A DNA stretch of 64,000 bases from an uncultured Ruminiclostridium sp. (GCA_910588335.1 CAJUQV010000002.1:124001-188000); one strand, 5' to 3'. Numbered from the stretch's first letter, positions 48,007 through 57,241 are shown. The notes: generated by a model not told the origin, from the sequence alone. A program made the numbers and translations.

Positions 48007-49092
48007 TTAATCTCCAAATGAAATCCCGATGTCTCTCGCCGCAACAACCACCTTATCGTCGGGTGGAACAAATTTGGTTTTCATAGTAACGTCAGACAGC
48101 TTATTCTCTCCTATTTCGACGCCGATTTTAGCCACAGAATATCCGTACTTTTCCTCCGAAATAAGCGTAGCCGCCCTTGCGCCGAATTGTGTGGCGAGTA
48201 CTCTGTCATACGCCGAAGGACTTCCGCCTCTGAGCATATGTCCCGGCACCACGGTACGGGTTTCAAAGCCCGTTATCCTTTCGATATCCTTGGCGATCCT
48301 TAAAGTAGCCGTATTATAGCCGCTTTCGGATCTCACCCTCATTCTGTCTTTTTTCTTCATTTTGGATTCTTCAACGTCCATACAGCCTTCGGCCACCGCC
48401 AAAATAGAGAAGGACTTTCCCGACTTTGCTCTTTCTTCCACAGCTTTTGCTACCTTATTTATATTATAAGGGATTTCGGGAATAAGAATAATATCCGCGC
48501 CGCCCGCTACGCCCGTGTATAATGTGAGCCAGCCCGCTTTGTTGCCCATTATTTCTATCACCATAACGCGACTGTGTGAATTGGCGGTAGTGTGTATACG
48601 GTCAACCACCTCCGTACCTATATCCACCGCCGTGTGAAAACCGAAAGTAACCGAAGTGCCCCAGATGTCGTTATCAATTGTCTTGGGGAGTCCTATAACG
48701 TTCAATCCCTCCTCCGATAAAAGATTTGCCGTCTTGTGAGTGCCGTTTCCGCCTAAAGTCAAGAGGCAGTCAAGCTTGCGGTTTTTATAGGTCTGTTTCA
48801 TTTCCGCTACCTTGTCTATGTTGTCGTCCTCCACAACCTGCATAAGCTTATAGGGAGTTCTTCGCGTACCCAATATTGTGCCGCCTTGGGTAAGTATTCC
48901 TGAAAAATCCGACTGCTTCATTTCCCAGCACTCGTTGTGTATAAGCCCGTGAAAGCCGTCGGAGATGCCTATTATCTCCACCTTGTCATCTCCCAGCTCA
49001 TTGTAACAGGCCTTTGCCACGCCTCTTATAGTGGCGTTAAGCCCCGGGCAGTCACCTCCGCTTGTTAAAATACCTATTCTGCGTTTTGCCAT
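48007..49092 (-). CDS. 6-phosphofructokinase, group III-like
   Basis: 361 residues. PFK fold with GILTSGGDCPGLNA, GGNGT (114-118), PKTIDND (136-142) and GHMLRGGSPSAYD. The Gly of GGNGT fits ATP use; the Lys of PKTIDND is the mark of PPi-type or group III PFK; an Asn replaces the usual Asp of GGDG. It faces away from xylA and is likely a second glycolytic entry. Its donor is open. Confidence 0.85.
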   Translation of the reverse strand: MAKRRIGILTSGGDCPGLNATIRGVAKACYNELGDDKVEIIGISDGFHGLIHNECWEMKQSDFSGILTQGGTILGTRRTPYKLMQVVEDDNIDKVAEMKQTYKNRKLDCLLTLGGNGTHKTANLLSEEGLNVIGLPKTIDNDIWGTSVTFGFHTAVDIGTEVVDRIHTTANSHSRVMVIEIMGNKAGWLTLYTGVAGGADIILIPEIPYNINKVAKAVEERAKSGKSFSILAVAEGCMDVEESKMKKKDRMRVRSESGYNTATLRIAKDIERITGFETRTVVPGHMLRGGSPSAYDRVLATQFGARAATLISEEKYGYSVAKIGVEIGENKLSDVTMKTKFVPPDDKVVVAARDIGISFGD

Positions 49093-49228
49093 TGCGGTTG
49101 TCCTTTCTTAAAAAAGATATCATCTATTTTATTTATTTTTTTGATTCTTCCGATATAATTATACAGCAATCGGCTGTAAAGGTCAATATAAACATTGTAA
49201 AAATTTGTTTAAATCGCATAAATTTCTA

Positions 49229-49257
49229 TTGACAAAAGTTTAAGAATATATTACAAT
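49229..49257 (+). promoter_or_regulatory. Sigma-A promoter of xylA
   Basis: TTGACA (49229-49234), 17-base spacer, TACAAT (49252-49257). Confidence 0.9.
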
Positions 49258-49289
49258 ATTATGTAACGGACGGTAGTCTGCGATTGAAA

Positions 49290-49304
49290 ATGAAAACGAT
49301 AACA
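49290..49304 (+). promoter_or_regulatory. cre site (CcpA operator) for xylose genes
   Basis: ATGAAAACGATAACA matches WTGNAANCGNWNNCW in every position. It lies downstream of the -10 box, where CcpA would block elongation or initiation. Confidence 0.8.
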
Positions 49305-49323
49305 TTTTAGGAGGAAATTCCAG

Positions 49324-50643
49324 ATGAGCGAATTTTTCAACATTCCCAAGATTCAATACGAGGGAAGGACTTCAACCAATCCTCTCGCATTTAAGTACTA
49401 CAATCCCGATGAGGTTATAAACGGAAAGCCTATGCGTGAACAGCTTAAATTTGCGCTTTCATGGTGGCATACAATGTGCGGCGACGGTACCGATATGTTC
49501 GGCGTAGGCACTGCAGATAAAAAGTGGGGCGGAAACGATCCTATGGATATTGCCAAAAACAAGGCATACGCCGCTTTTGAAATAATGGATAAGCTTTCCG
49601 TGGATTATTACTGCTTCCACGACAGGGATATCGCTCCCGAAGCCGGATCTTTAAAGGAAACCAACGCCCGTCTGGATGAAATTTCCGATCTTTTGAAAGA
49701 TTTAATGGAGAAATCCGGAAAAAAGCTGCTCTGGGGTACCGCCAACTGTTTTAACAACCCTCGCTATATGCACGGTGCGGGAACGTCGCCCAACGCCGAC
49801 ATTTTTGCGTTCGCGGCAGCTCAGATAAAAAAAGCCATTGACCTTACAATTAAATTAGGCGGAAACGGCTATGTTTTCTGGGGCGGAAGAGAAGGCTACG
49901 AAACGCTTCTAAATACAAATATGGGTCTTGAACAGGATAATATGGCTCGCCTTATGAAGATGGCCGTAGAGTACGCCCGCTCTATCGGATTCAAGGGAGA
50001 CTTTTACATTGAACCCAAGCCTAAGGAGCCTACCAAGCATCAATACGATTTCGACACCGCCACCGTTCTCGGCTTCCTGCGCAAATACGATCTGTTAGAC
50101 GATTTCAAAATGAATATCGAAGCGAATCACGCTACTCTGGCGGGACATACCTTCCAGCATGAGTTGAGAGTTGCCCGTGAAAACGGAGTATTCGGCTCCA
50201 TTGACGCCAATCAGGGAGATATGCTTTTAGGTTGGGATACTGACCAATTCCCGACAAATATTTATGACGCAGTACTTTGCATGTATGAGGTGATCAAGGC
50301 AGGAGGATTCACCAACGGCGGTCTTAACTTTGACTCAAAGGCGCGCCGAGGTTCCTTCACTCCCGAAGATATATTCTACAGCTATATTGCGGGTATGGAT
50401 ACCTTTGCCCTCGGTCTCCGCCTTGCGGATAAGCTCATTAAGGACGGCAGAATCGACAGGTTTGTGGAAGAAAGATACGCAAGCTGGAACACCGGCATAG
50501 GCGCGGATATCATTTCGGGCAAGGCAAAGATGGAAGAGCTTGAAAAATACGCTTTGGAAAAAGGCGATGTTATCTCCTCCGTTTCCAGCGGACGTCAGGA
50601 AATGCTGGAAAGCGTTCTAAACAATGTACTTTTTTCCGATTGA
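49324..50643 (+). CDS. xylA: Xylose isomerase
   Basis: 439 residues. Isomerises D-xylose to D-xylulose. Class II length. [11 protein letters not shown] holds the catalytic His-Asp pair; the metal site is in [25 protein letters not shown] and [14 protein letters not shown]. First gene of a xylA-xylB set controlled by the cre site. A hairpin-rich 154-base gap precedes xylB. Confidence 0.97.
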   Translation: MSEFFNIPKIQYEGRTSTNPLAFKYYNPDEVINGKPMREQLKFALSWWHTMCGDGTDMFGVGTADKKWGGNDPMDIAKNKAYAAFEIMDKLSVDYYCFHDRDIAPEAGSLKETNARLDEISDLLKDLMEKSGKKLLWGTANCFNNPRYMHGAGTSPNADIFAFAAAQIKKAIDLTIKLGGNGYVFWGGREGYETLLNTNMGLEQDNMARLMKMAVEYARSIGFKGDFYIEPKPKEPTKHQYDFDTATVLGFLRKYDLLDDFKMNIEANHATLAGHTFQHELRVARENGVFGSIDANQGDMLLGWDTDQFPTNIYDAVLCMYEVIKAGGFTNGGLNFDSKARRGSFTPEDIFYSYIAGMDTFALGLRLADKLIKDGRIDRFVEERYASWNTGIGADIISGKAKMEELEKYALEKGDVISSVSSGRQEMLESVLNNVLFSD

Positions 50644-50797
50644 TAACCGTTGCCGGATGTCTCCGCCCCTTTGGCGGCGGGAACATCCTCGGTTCAGTTG
50701 GTGATAAAAATCCCCGGCTTAACCTCGGAATTGTTTCACGATTCCGACAGCTTGTTTAAGCTGCGCTTTAAACCGAATAAATGAAAGGAACTGGCTT

Positions 50798-52321
50798 ATG
50801 GCTTATATTTTAGGTGTTGATATCGGAACGTCGGGAACCAAAACCGTGCTTTTTTCCGAGGACGGCGTTCCCGTTTCCTCCGCAACCTATGAGTATCCCC
50901 TCTATACTCCCCGCAACGGTTACGCGGAACAGGATCCCATTGACTGGTGGAATGCCGTTGTAAACGGTATCCGACAGGTTATAGAGGACAGCGGAGCGGC
51001 TCCCACGGATATTAAAGGAATTGGTCTTTCGGGACAGATGCACGGTCTTGTAATGCTTGACGGGGACAATAGGGTTATCCGCCGCAGCATTATCTGGTGC
51101 GACCAGCGCACTGCCAACGAGGTAAAAGAGATCACTGACAAGGTGGGGGCGGAAAGACTGATCGACATAACCGCCAACCCTGCTATTACCGGCTTTACCG
51201 CCGCAAAAATAATGTGGGTAAAAAACAACGAGCCTCAGAACTACGAAAAATGCCGTCATATTCTTCTTCCTAAGGATTACATCAGATTTATGCTCACCGG
51301 CGAATACGCCACCGAGGTATCCGACGCTTCGGGTATGCAGCTTTTGGACATTCCCAACCGCTGTTGGTCTGACGAAGTACTTGATAAACTGGGAATAGAC
51401 AAATCTCTGCTTGCCAAGGTATACGAAAGCCCCGAAATTACGGGAAAAGTAACTAAGCAGGTTGCCGAGCTTACCGGTCTCGCCGAGGGAACTATTGTTG
51501 TGGGCGGTGCGGGAGACAACGCGGCCGCAGCCGTGGGAACCGGAGTTGTCGAGGACGGAAAGGCATTTACTACTATCGGCTCAAGCGGCGTAGTCTTTGC
51601 CCACACCAGCGATATCTCCATCGACAAGAAGGGAAGGGTACATACCTTCTGTTGCGCGGTGCCAAACTGCTGGCACGTTATGGGAGTTACCCAAAGCGCG
51701 GGTCTGTCGCTGAAATGGTTCAGGGACAATCTATGCTGGAGTGAAATGGAAACCGCTTTAAATATGGGCGTAGACCCGTATTATCTTACCGATAAGGCGG
51801 CTATGGAGATACCCATCGGCGCCAACAAGCTGTTGTATATGCCTTACCTTAACGGCGAAAGAACCCCTCATCTTGATCCAAACTGCCGCGGCGCATTTGT
51901 TGGTCTTTCCACTATGCACAAGAAAAAGGATATGATAAGAGCAGTGATGGAGGGCGTTTCTTATTCCCTGAGAGACTGTGTGGAGGTAATGCGAGAGATG
52001 AAGATCAACGTTACCGATATGATGGCCTGCGGAGGCGGTGGTAGCTCACCCCTGTGGCGTCAGATGTTGGCCGATCTTTACGCCTGTCCTGTGAAAACCA
52101 CTCAGAACAAGGAAGGTCCTGCTTTGGGCGTAGCCCTTTTGGCGGCGGTAGGCGCGGGAATTTACTCAACCGTTTCCGAAGCCTGCAAGGCGGTTATATT
52201 GCTCGACAAGATTCAGAATCCCGTTGAGGAAAACACGATTGAATATGAAAAGGTATACGCTGTTTACAAAAAACTTTACCCTGCTTTGAAATCATGTTTT
52301 GACGAAATAGCCGCTATGTAA
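50798..52321 (+). CDS. xylB: Xylulokinase
   Basis: 507 residues, FGGY kinase. DIGTSGTKTVLF is the phosphate-1 loop, SGQMHGLVMLD binds the sugar, VGGAGDNAAAAVG is the adenosine region, and CGGGGSSPLWRQ is phosphate-2. Phosphorylates D-xylulose, feeding the pentose phosphate pathway. SD GAAAGGAA. Confidence 0.95.
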   Translation: MAYILGVDIGTSGTKTVLFSEDGVPVSSATYEYPLYTPRNGYAEQDPIDWWNAVVNGIRQVIEDSGAAPTDIKGIGLSGQMHGLVMLDGDNRVIRRSIIWCDQRTANEVKEITDKVGAERLIDITANPAITGFTAAKIMWVKNNEPQNYEKCRHILLPKDYIRFMLTGEYATEVSDASGMQLLDIPNRCWSDEVLDKLGIDKSLLAKVYESPEITGKVTKQVAELTGLAEGTIVVGGAGDNAAAAVGTGVVEDGKAFTTIGSSGVVFAHTSDISIDKKGRVHTFCCAVPNCWHVMGVTQSAGLSLKWFRDNLCWSEMETALNMGVDPYYLTDKAAMEIPIGANKLLYMPYLNGERTPHLDPNCRGAFVGLSTMHKKKDMIRAVMEGVSYSLRDCVEVMREMKINVTDMMACGGGGSSPLWRQMLADLYACPVKTTQNKEGPALGVALLAAVGAGIYSTVSEACKAVILLDKIQNPVEENTIEYEKVYAVYKKLYPALKSCFDEIAAM

Positions 52322-52387
52322 AAAGGAGAAAAATTTTTTAGTAATAATTAGGCGTAAATGCGTCTTTAAAAGAAAGGATAAATAGAA

Positions 52388-53038
52388 ATGAAATTATTTA
52401 TAGATACCGCCAATGTATCGGACATCAGAAGAGCCAATGATATGGGTATTATCTGCGGCGTTACCACCAATCCCTCTCTTATCGCCAAGGAGGGAAGGGA
52501 TTTTAAGGAAGTTGTAACCGAAATCACAAGTATAGTTGACGGGCCCATCTCCGCCGAGGTTATTTCTCTGGAAGCCGATAAAATGGTAGAGGAAGCTCTG
52601 CCGCTTGCCGCAATCAACAAAAACATCGTTATAAAGCTTCCCATGTGCGAGGAAGGACTGAAGGCCTGCAAGCAGCTTACAGCTAAAGGAATCAAGACAA
52701 ATGTAACCTTGATTTTCTCTGCGGCTCAGGCACTTTTAGCAGCAAGAGCGGGAGCTACATTTGTAAGCCCCTTCTTAGGAAGACTTGACGATATAGGAAT
52801 GGAAGGAATGGCGCTTATCGAGGAGATCGTCGACATTTTCAACGCCTCCGCCATCGACACCGAAATCATTGCCGCCTCTATCAGAAACCCCATTCACGTT
52901 ACCGCCGCCGCGAGACTGGGCTGTCATATCGCAACAGTTCCCATGAGCGTACTTTTGCAGATGGTTAAGCATCCCATGACCGATAACGGTATTGAAAGAT
53001 TCCTTAAGGATTGGGAAGGCTTTACCGCCAAGAAATGA
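52388..53038 (+). CDS. Transaldolase / fructose-6-phosphate aldolase-like
   Basis: 216 residues, the short MipB/TalC class. The Schiff-base lysine is K83 (IVIKLPM); [12 protein letters not shown] and [32 protein letters not shown] are family segments. In this xylose context it would act as transaldolase in the non-oxidative pentose phosphate branch; an Fsa activity is possible. Confidence 0.93.
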   Translation: MKLFIDTANVSDIRRANDMGIICGVTTNPSLIAKEGRDFKEVVTEITSIVDGPISAEVISLEADKMVEEALPLAAINKNIVIKLPMCEEGLKACKQLTAKGIKTNVTLIFSAAQALLAARAGATFVSPFLGRLDDIGMEGMALIEEIVDIFNASAIDTEIIAASIRNPIHVTAAARLGCHIATVPMSVLLQMVKHPMTDNGIERFLKDWEGFTAKK

Positions 53039-53052
53039 TTTAAAATATAACC

Positions 53053-53087
53053 AATGCGGTGTTGCATAAAAGCAATACCGCATTTTT
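53053..53087 (+). terminator. Rho-independent terminator after the transaldolase gene
   Basis: AATGCGGTGTTGC pairs with GCAATACCGCATT, with one bulge, followed by TTTGT. Confidence 0.8.
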
Positions 53088-53139
53088 GTATATTATTTAT
53101 ACTTTCTGCAATTTTCAGCATATTTTCACCTGCCTTATA

Positions 53140-53168
53140 TTGCAATCACCGATAAAAAGTAGTATAAT
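53140..53168 (+). promoter_or_regulatory. Sigma-A promoter of the DUF624 gene
   Basis: TTGCAA (53140-53145), 17-base spacer, TATAAT (53163-53168). Confidence 0.8.
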
Positions 53169-53213
53169 AAATTGATATAAAAAAAGCATTTTTTGCAGAA
53201 AGCAGGATAAAAA

Positions 53214-54113
53214 TTGGCACTTTTTTATAATTATAATAACTCCGGAAAGGGCATTGCAAAAAACGCGCCGAAAAAAAAGCCCTTTTTTAAATTTTGGGAG
53301 CAGTTTGCCTCCAAATTTTGGAAGCTGTTTACTGTAAATATAATGTATTTTACTTTCAGCGGTTTAATCCTTGTTTTGGCTGCATTTATGCTGATGGGAG
53401 AAACGGGGAACGGCTATTTCCTGCTTTTAGGTATTCCGACTGTGGTGCTTTTCGGTCCCGCAACCGCTGCAACAATGCAGCTTATGAGAAAATTTACCCT
53501 TGAAAAGCCGATATTTTTATTTGACGAGTTTAAAAAAGCCTTTAAGAATAATTTCCGTCAAGCGCTGGCAGTGGGAATTTTTGACATTCTCTTTTTTACG
53601 GTTTTTATTTACGGAGTAAATTATTACATTCAGGCTTTGGAGCTTGATCCTTCGGCGGGTAATTTTGCCTTTGTGTTAATAACAGTTGCAATAGCGGTAT
53701 ACGTGTTTATGGCGCATTTTTACATTTATCTTGAAATAGTAAGCCTTACTCTTCCGCTTGGTAAAATAATAAAAAATTCTCTTTTGCTTACGGTGATGGG
53801 TATAAAGGTGAATATAATAAATTTTATAGTATCCGGAATTTTCATAGCTCTTATAATTATGTTTTTTCCATACTCCACTTTGGTGCTCCCTTTTCTGCCT
53901 TTTTCATGGATGATGTTCCTGTACGCGTTTAATTGCTATCCGGTAATACAGAAGTATATAGTAAACCCTTACTATGAATCAAGAGGAATGAGGAATCCGG
54001 AGCTTCCCGAAGAAACAGAGGAAGAAGAACGCATATTTACCGACCGCGGCGGTTCCGAACCCGAAATACGCAAAAAAAACCAGGCGAAAGGCATAGGAAA
54101 AATAATAAAATAA
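53214..54113 (+). CDS. DUF624 (YesL-like) membrane protein
   Basis: 299 residues, about six membrane spans between residues 30 and 245. It resembles DUF624/YesL proteins of sugar-uptake loci. Function unknown. The start is TTG at 53214, after AGCAGGA. The C-terminus is charged (EEETEEEERIF). No sugar ABC transporter is adjacent. Confidence 0.78.
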   Translation: MALFYNYNNSGKGIAKNAPKKKPFFKFWEQFASKFWKLFTVNIMYFTFSGLILVLAAFMLMGETGNGYFLLLGIPTVVLFGPATAATMQLMRKFTLEKPIFLFDEFKKAFKNNFRQALAVGIFDILFFTVFIYGVNYYIQALELDPSAGNFAFVLITVAIAVYVFMAHFYIYLEIVSLTLPLGKIIKNSLLLTVMGIKVNIINFIVSGIFIALIIMFFPYSTLVLPFLPFSWMMFLYAFNCYPVIQKYIVNPYYESRGMRNPELPEETEEEERIFTDRGGSEPEIRKKNQAKGIGKIIK

Positions 54114-54194
54114 AAAGCGGAAATGAAGCGGGAAGAATTTATAAATTAAAGCTTGATAAGAACGCAAATTCATCGGAGAGGAGATTACGCCAAA

Positions 54195-54686
54195 TTGAGT
54201 GAAATTTATTTAAGAAATATGACGTCAATATACCTGATGTGCGGCAAAAAGATGCTTTTACTTTACCGCATCGGTTCAAGGGTGGTAAAAGACAGCTATA
54301 CCGGAACCGCCGGAGGTCACTTTGAAGCTTTTGAGCTTAACAATCCGAAAGCCTGTGCCCTTCGAGAGCTGTTTGAAGAAACGGGTTTAACGGAGAAAAA
54401 TATATACGATATGTCTCTGAGGTACATTACGCTCAGAAGAAAGGGAAATGAGATTCGTCAAAACTATTATTATTTTGCCAATATTAACAATGGAATTGAA
54501 ATAAGCAGCAACGAAGGGAATCTTGAATGGGTGGATTTTGACAAATTACTTGATCTTGAAATGCCTCACAGCTCTAAAGCGGTTATAAAGCACTATTTTG
54601 AAATCGGAAAAGATACAAATTATTTATACTGTGGTATCGCCGATAAAAACGACGTTTATTTTAAAGCTTTGGAGGATTTCATATAA
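54195..54686 (+). CDS. Nudix hydrolase
   Basis: 163 residues from TTG 54195. Nudix box G-x5-E-x7-REL-x-EETGL is complete (GGHFEAFELNNPKACALREL and FEETGL). Hydrolyses nucleoside-diphosphate-X compounds; substrate unknown. The start is uncertain: the SD GGAGAGG is 10 bases before this TTG; the upstream frame begins with another TTG at 54153 that has no SD. Confidence 0.82.
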   Translation: MSEIYLRNMTSIYLMCGKKMLLLYRIGSRVVKDSYTGTAGGHFEAFELNNPKACALRELFEETGLTEKNIYDMSLRYITLRRKGNEIRQNYYYFANINNGIEISSNEGNLEWVDFDKLLDLEMPHSSKAVIKHYFEIGKDTNYLYCGIADKNDVYFKALEDFI

Positions 54687-54693
54687 AATATTA

Positions 54694-54729
54694 AAAAAAT
54701 AAGCCGATTTGACAGTCGGCTTATTTTTT
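54694..54729. terminator. Bidirectional terminator, Nudix gene and xer
   Basis: AATAAGCCGA/TCGGCTTATT stem with A and T tracts on the two sides, between two convergent genes. Confidence 0.88.
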
Positions 54730-54735
54730 AATAAA

Positions 54736-55776
54736 TTACTTTTTATTGTCTTTTTTGGGAGCTTCAATATCAGATAAGGGATTTAAATCCATTGCCTGTT
54801 TAATTTGATTATTTGTAATATGAGTATAAATTTCCGTAGTATTCAGATTTTCATGCCCAAGCACTTCTTTTAAAATACGAACATCAACGCCGTTTTGATA
54901 CATAAGCGTAGCGGCGGTATGCCTGAGCTTATGTACGGAAAACCCATATCCGGCAAGTCCGGATTTTAACAATTTTTCCTCGATTATCTGTTCAACGCGC
55001 CTATTTGAAATTCGCTTGTGTCTGCTGCTCAAAAAGAGTGCTTTTTCCCCCTGAACTTTGGGTCTTAAGCTGATATAAGCTTCATAAGCTGATACACAGG
55101 CGTTGTTAAGATATATAACGCGTTCCTTATTGCCTTTGCCAAGTACCTTAAGAAACGAGTATGTAACATCGGTTTTTGGGTCAGTTGATCTGATATAATC
55201 ATTAACCGAAATACCCACTAACTCGGATAAACGCATTCCACAGTTAAGAAAAAAAGTCAGCATACAGTAATCTCTCGCGTCAACCCAATTATTGATATCT
55301 GAGCATTCAGTTAAAAGCTGATTAGCCTGCTCTATGGTTAAATATTTAGGCAGTGCATTTTTTGGCGAGGGAAGCTCAAGCTTTGCAGCGGGACTTACCT
55401 CAAACCAACCTTTATTGTCAGTAAGGTACTTGAAAAACTGTCTTAAAGAAACCGCTTTGCGGGCACGAGCCTTCTGATGATTCTGACGCTCATCCATTGT
55501 AAAATGCAAAAAAGCCATAATATCAGTCAATGTAACATTTTTTACATATGTCTCCGGAGTATCGGCTATGGTAATTTCGGAAAAATCGTTTTCTGACAAG
55601 GAGGGGTCATTTTTTATTTTAATGTAACGTAAAAACAATCGCAAATCACAGTAATAATTTTTCACCGTCAAATCCGACCGCCCTTTAATTACAGAAATAT
55701 GATCCAAAAAGTCAATAAGATATTGCGGTGAATCAGAACGATAATTAAATTTTGTATTAAAATTTGAATTTGGCAT
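54736..55776 (-). CDS. xer: Tyrosine recombinase, chromosomal single-Xer type
   Basis: 346 residues. Core-binding domain about 15-120, catalytic domain 140-330. Catalytic residues visible: R182 (NCGMRLSEL), K214 (GKGNKER), H282-x-x-R285 (HKLRH), H308 (LGHENL) and Y317 (TTEIYTH). It resembles the one-per-genome XerC-like recombinase of Clostridia/Ruminococcaceae more than phage integrases, which is recalled, not searched. It lies 31 bases from a dif-like site, as streptococcal xerS lies next to difSL. SD AAGGAGG. It is outside the phage repeats. Confidence 0.85.
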   Translation of the reverse strand: MPNSNFNTKFNYRSDSPQYLIDFLDHISVIKGRSDLTVKNYYCDLRLFLRYIKIKNDPSLSENDFSEITIADTPETYVKNVTLTDIMAFLHFTMDERQNHQKARARKAVSLRQFFKYLTDNKGWFEVSPAAKLELPSPKNALPKYLTIEQANQLLTECSDINNWVDARDYCMLTFFLNCGMRLSELVGISVNDYIRSTDPKTDVTYSFLKVLGKGNKERVIYLNNACVSAYEAYISLRPKVQGEKALFLSSRHKRISNRRVEQIIEEKLLKSGLAGYGFSVHKLRHTAATLMYQNGVDVRILKEVLGHENLNTTEIYTHITNNQIKQAMDLNPLSDIEAPKKDNKK

Positions 55777-55806
55777 TTTAAAAGTCCTCCTTAATTAAAT
55801 TGGTAT

Positions 55807-55845
55807 GGGAATTAATAATACACATGATTGCGTAAAATGAAAATT
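55807..55845 (+). repeat. Left copy of 39-bp direct repeat (attL candidate)
   Basis: 37 of 39 bases match 63672-63710. The first arm ATTGCGTAAAA is at 55827-55837 with spacer TGAAAA at 55838-55843; the second arm (TTCAAAGCATA) is degenerate, which is expected if it is phage-derived. Confidence 0.85.
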
Positions 55846-55891
55846 CAAAGCATAAACTGTACCCTAAAAATTTAATGCATAGAATCGTGGT

Positions 55892-55933
55892 TTTTACGCA
55901 TTAAGCATTTACTTAAATGGTTTATGCGTAAAA
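55892..55933. repeat. Inverted pair of the recombinase-arm motif inside the left end
   Basis: TTTTACGCAT (55892-55901) and ATGCGTAAAA (55924-55933), 22 bases apart, close to the arm motif of the repeat (TGCGTAAAA). They could be accessory recombinase sites, or form the folded single-strand attachment site as in CTXphi. Confidence 0.6.
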
Positions 55934-56214
55934 CTTTCAATTACAGACGATAGCTTAATTATATCATTGGTTACGAATAAAGTCAAATAACTCAAAGCGG
56001 GGCAGGGAAGCAGCCGAAAAAGGAAGAGCAGTTTTTTGAATACGCAGTACATAATAGCCCCCGCATAGGGGGTTGGGGGTTTAAGTATTGCCTATCGCGA
56101 AGCGATACAGCCACTTTATAGCAGAAGATTGTAGGAAGTAAAGGCGGCGTGTGCAGAACACATTTCAAATTACACCAACATCACCTTATTAGCCATACTC
56201 TATATAAATAAAAA

Positions 56215-56247
56215 AGCGTGTATATCAAAAATACACGCTATATTTTT
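56215..56247 (-). terminator. Terminator of the coiled-coil gene
   Basis: 9-bp stem AGCGTGTAT/ATACACGCT with loop of 7; on the minus strand it is followed by a T tract. Confidence 0.82.
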
Positions 56248-56273
56248 TTGATTTTCCTGAGCAAATACACTTT

Positions 56274-56582
56274 TTATTTAGCAAATCTCATAGTATCGCT
56301 TTGCCTTTCGATTTCCTCTTTATCAATGGGGTAAGGTCTATCCTCATGGAAATAAAAGTCAACCCATTCGCCGATGTTGTTTGTAACCTCTCTTGTAATT
56401 TCCGTATCTTCCTTGATAACTTCAATGTCTTCCTCGATGTTATCTAATCTTGTTTCGATTTTATCAAGCCTTGAATCAATATTAGCAACATTGATTTTCA
56501 ATTCTGAGATATCTTGCTTAATAGGCTCAACCTCATTTTTGATTAAAGCCGCGATAGCTTGAAGATCATTCTGATCTAACAT
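56274..56582 (-). CDS. Coiled-coil protein
   Basis: 102 residues. Residues about 15-65 form a long amphipathic coil (SELKINVANIDSRLDKIE, RLDNIEEDIEV), then a Trp-containing acidic tail. Similar small coiled-coil proteins are common in Firmicutes phage and mobile elements, with no known function. Leftward transcript with its own terminator, next to the repressor gene. SD GAAAGGA. Confidence 0.7.
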   Translation of the reverse strand: MLDQNDLQAIAALIKNEVEPIKQDISELKINVANIDSRLDKIETRLDNIEEDIEVIKEDTEITREVTNNIGEWVDFYFHEDRPYPIDKEEIERQSDTMRFAK

Positions 56583-56774
56583 AAAAACACCGTCCTTTCA
56601 AAATCCTATCTATATTTTACCATTAACAGCCCCGCAAGTCAATACTAAAAAAATAAAATAACTATATTTAATGAATATGCTTTTTAGATTAGCTTAGAAC
56701 TCCTAAGGACGGGAAAAGAAGAAATGGTATAAAAAACTCAAATATAATGCGGCATATAATAATTATAAAACAAG

Positions 56775-57140
56775 TTATTTGTTTTTAATAGATATGTTGT
56801 TTAGCCCTCCATTGTTATTTTGCGTAATATTATATCTGTTATTATCGTTGCTTGGCAACGGATTGCATTTGTTTTCGTTATTATTTGGTGTTGAATTTTG
56901 TTTATTATTAGATTGTTTTTTGTATCCAATGCCACGCTTGTCGTTTGTTAGGCCTGCTATATAATCTAATGATACATTATAATGTTTTGCTAAGTTAATT
57001 ATTACATCTAATGGCGGCTCGCGTTCTCCGTTTTCATATCTAATGTAAGTATTTTTGGAAATATAAGCTATTTTAGCACATTGTATTTGTGTTAAATCAC
57101 TATCTTCCCTTAAATCCCTTATTCTATTGTATTTTTGCAT
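56775..57140 (-). CDS. Phage-type HTH repressor with Asn-rich tail
   Basis: 121 residues. XRE/cI-like helix-turn-helix in the first 65 residues (LTQIQCAKIAYISKNTYIRYENGER and DVIINLAKHYNVSLDYIAG). The last 50 residues are Asn-rich and probably disordered. It is the only regulator in the element and is divergent from the structural operon; three near-identical palindromes between them are its likely operators. SD AAGGAGAT. Analogous to RstR/immunity repressors of filamentous phages by position. Confidence 0.85.
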   Translation of the reverse strand: MQKYNRIRDLREDSDLTQIQCAKIAYISKNTYIRYENGEREPPLDVIINLAKHYNVSLDYIAGLTNDKRGIGYKKQSNNKQNSTPNNNENKCNPLPSNDNNRYNITQNNNGGLNNISIKNK

Positions 57141-57175
57141 AAATTTTTCATCTCCTTTTATTTATTTTAACAAAT

Positions 57176-57241
57176 AACCCCATATGGGGTTGACAAAATA
57201 CCCCGTATGGGGTACAATACTATTATACTCCATACGGGGTA
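57176..57241 (+). promoter_or_regulatory. Main phage promoter with three palindromic operators
   Basis: TTGACA (57190-57195), a spacer of exactly 17, TACAAT (57213-57218). Operators of the type ACCCC-N4-GGGGT: O1 57176-57191, O2 57199-57214 (inside the spacer), O3 57226-57241 (after the -10; one mismatch). O1 also lies in the leftward promoter region of the repressor gene, suggesting autoregulation. Confidence 0.88.

Larger units (their letters stand above)
55777..56273. other. xer/prophage left end, gene-free region
   Basis: 497 bases without a gene: the xer leader, the left repeat, a second inverted pair of the same 10-base motif, hairpin CCCCCGCATAGGGGG (56057-56071) and the terminator of the coiled-coil gene. 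Likely the phage's non-coding region with attachment and perhaps replication signals. Confidence 0.6.

Noticed and set aside
54736..55776. Recombinase as phage integrase
   Set aside because: It lies outside the direct repeats and resembles the chromosomal Xer type of Clostridia. The alternative, that the element extends beyond the window and includes it, is kept as a refutation test in the findings.
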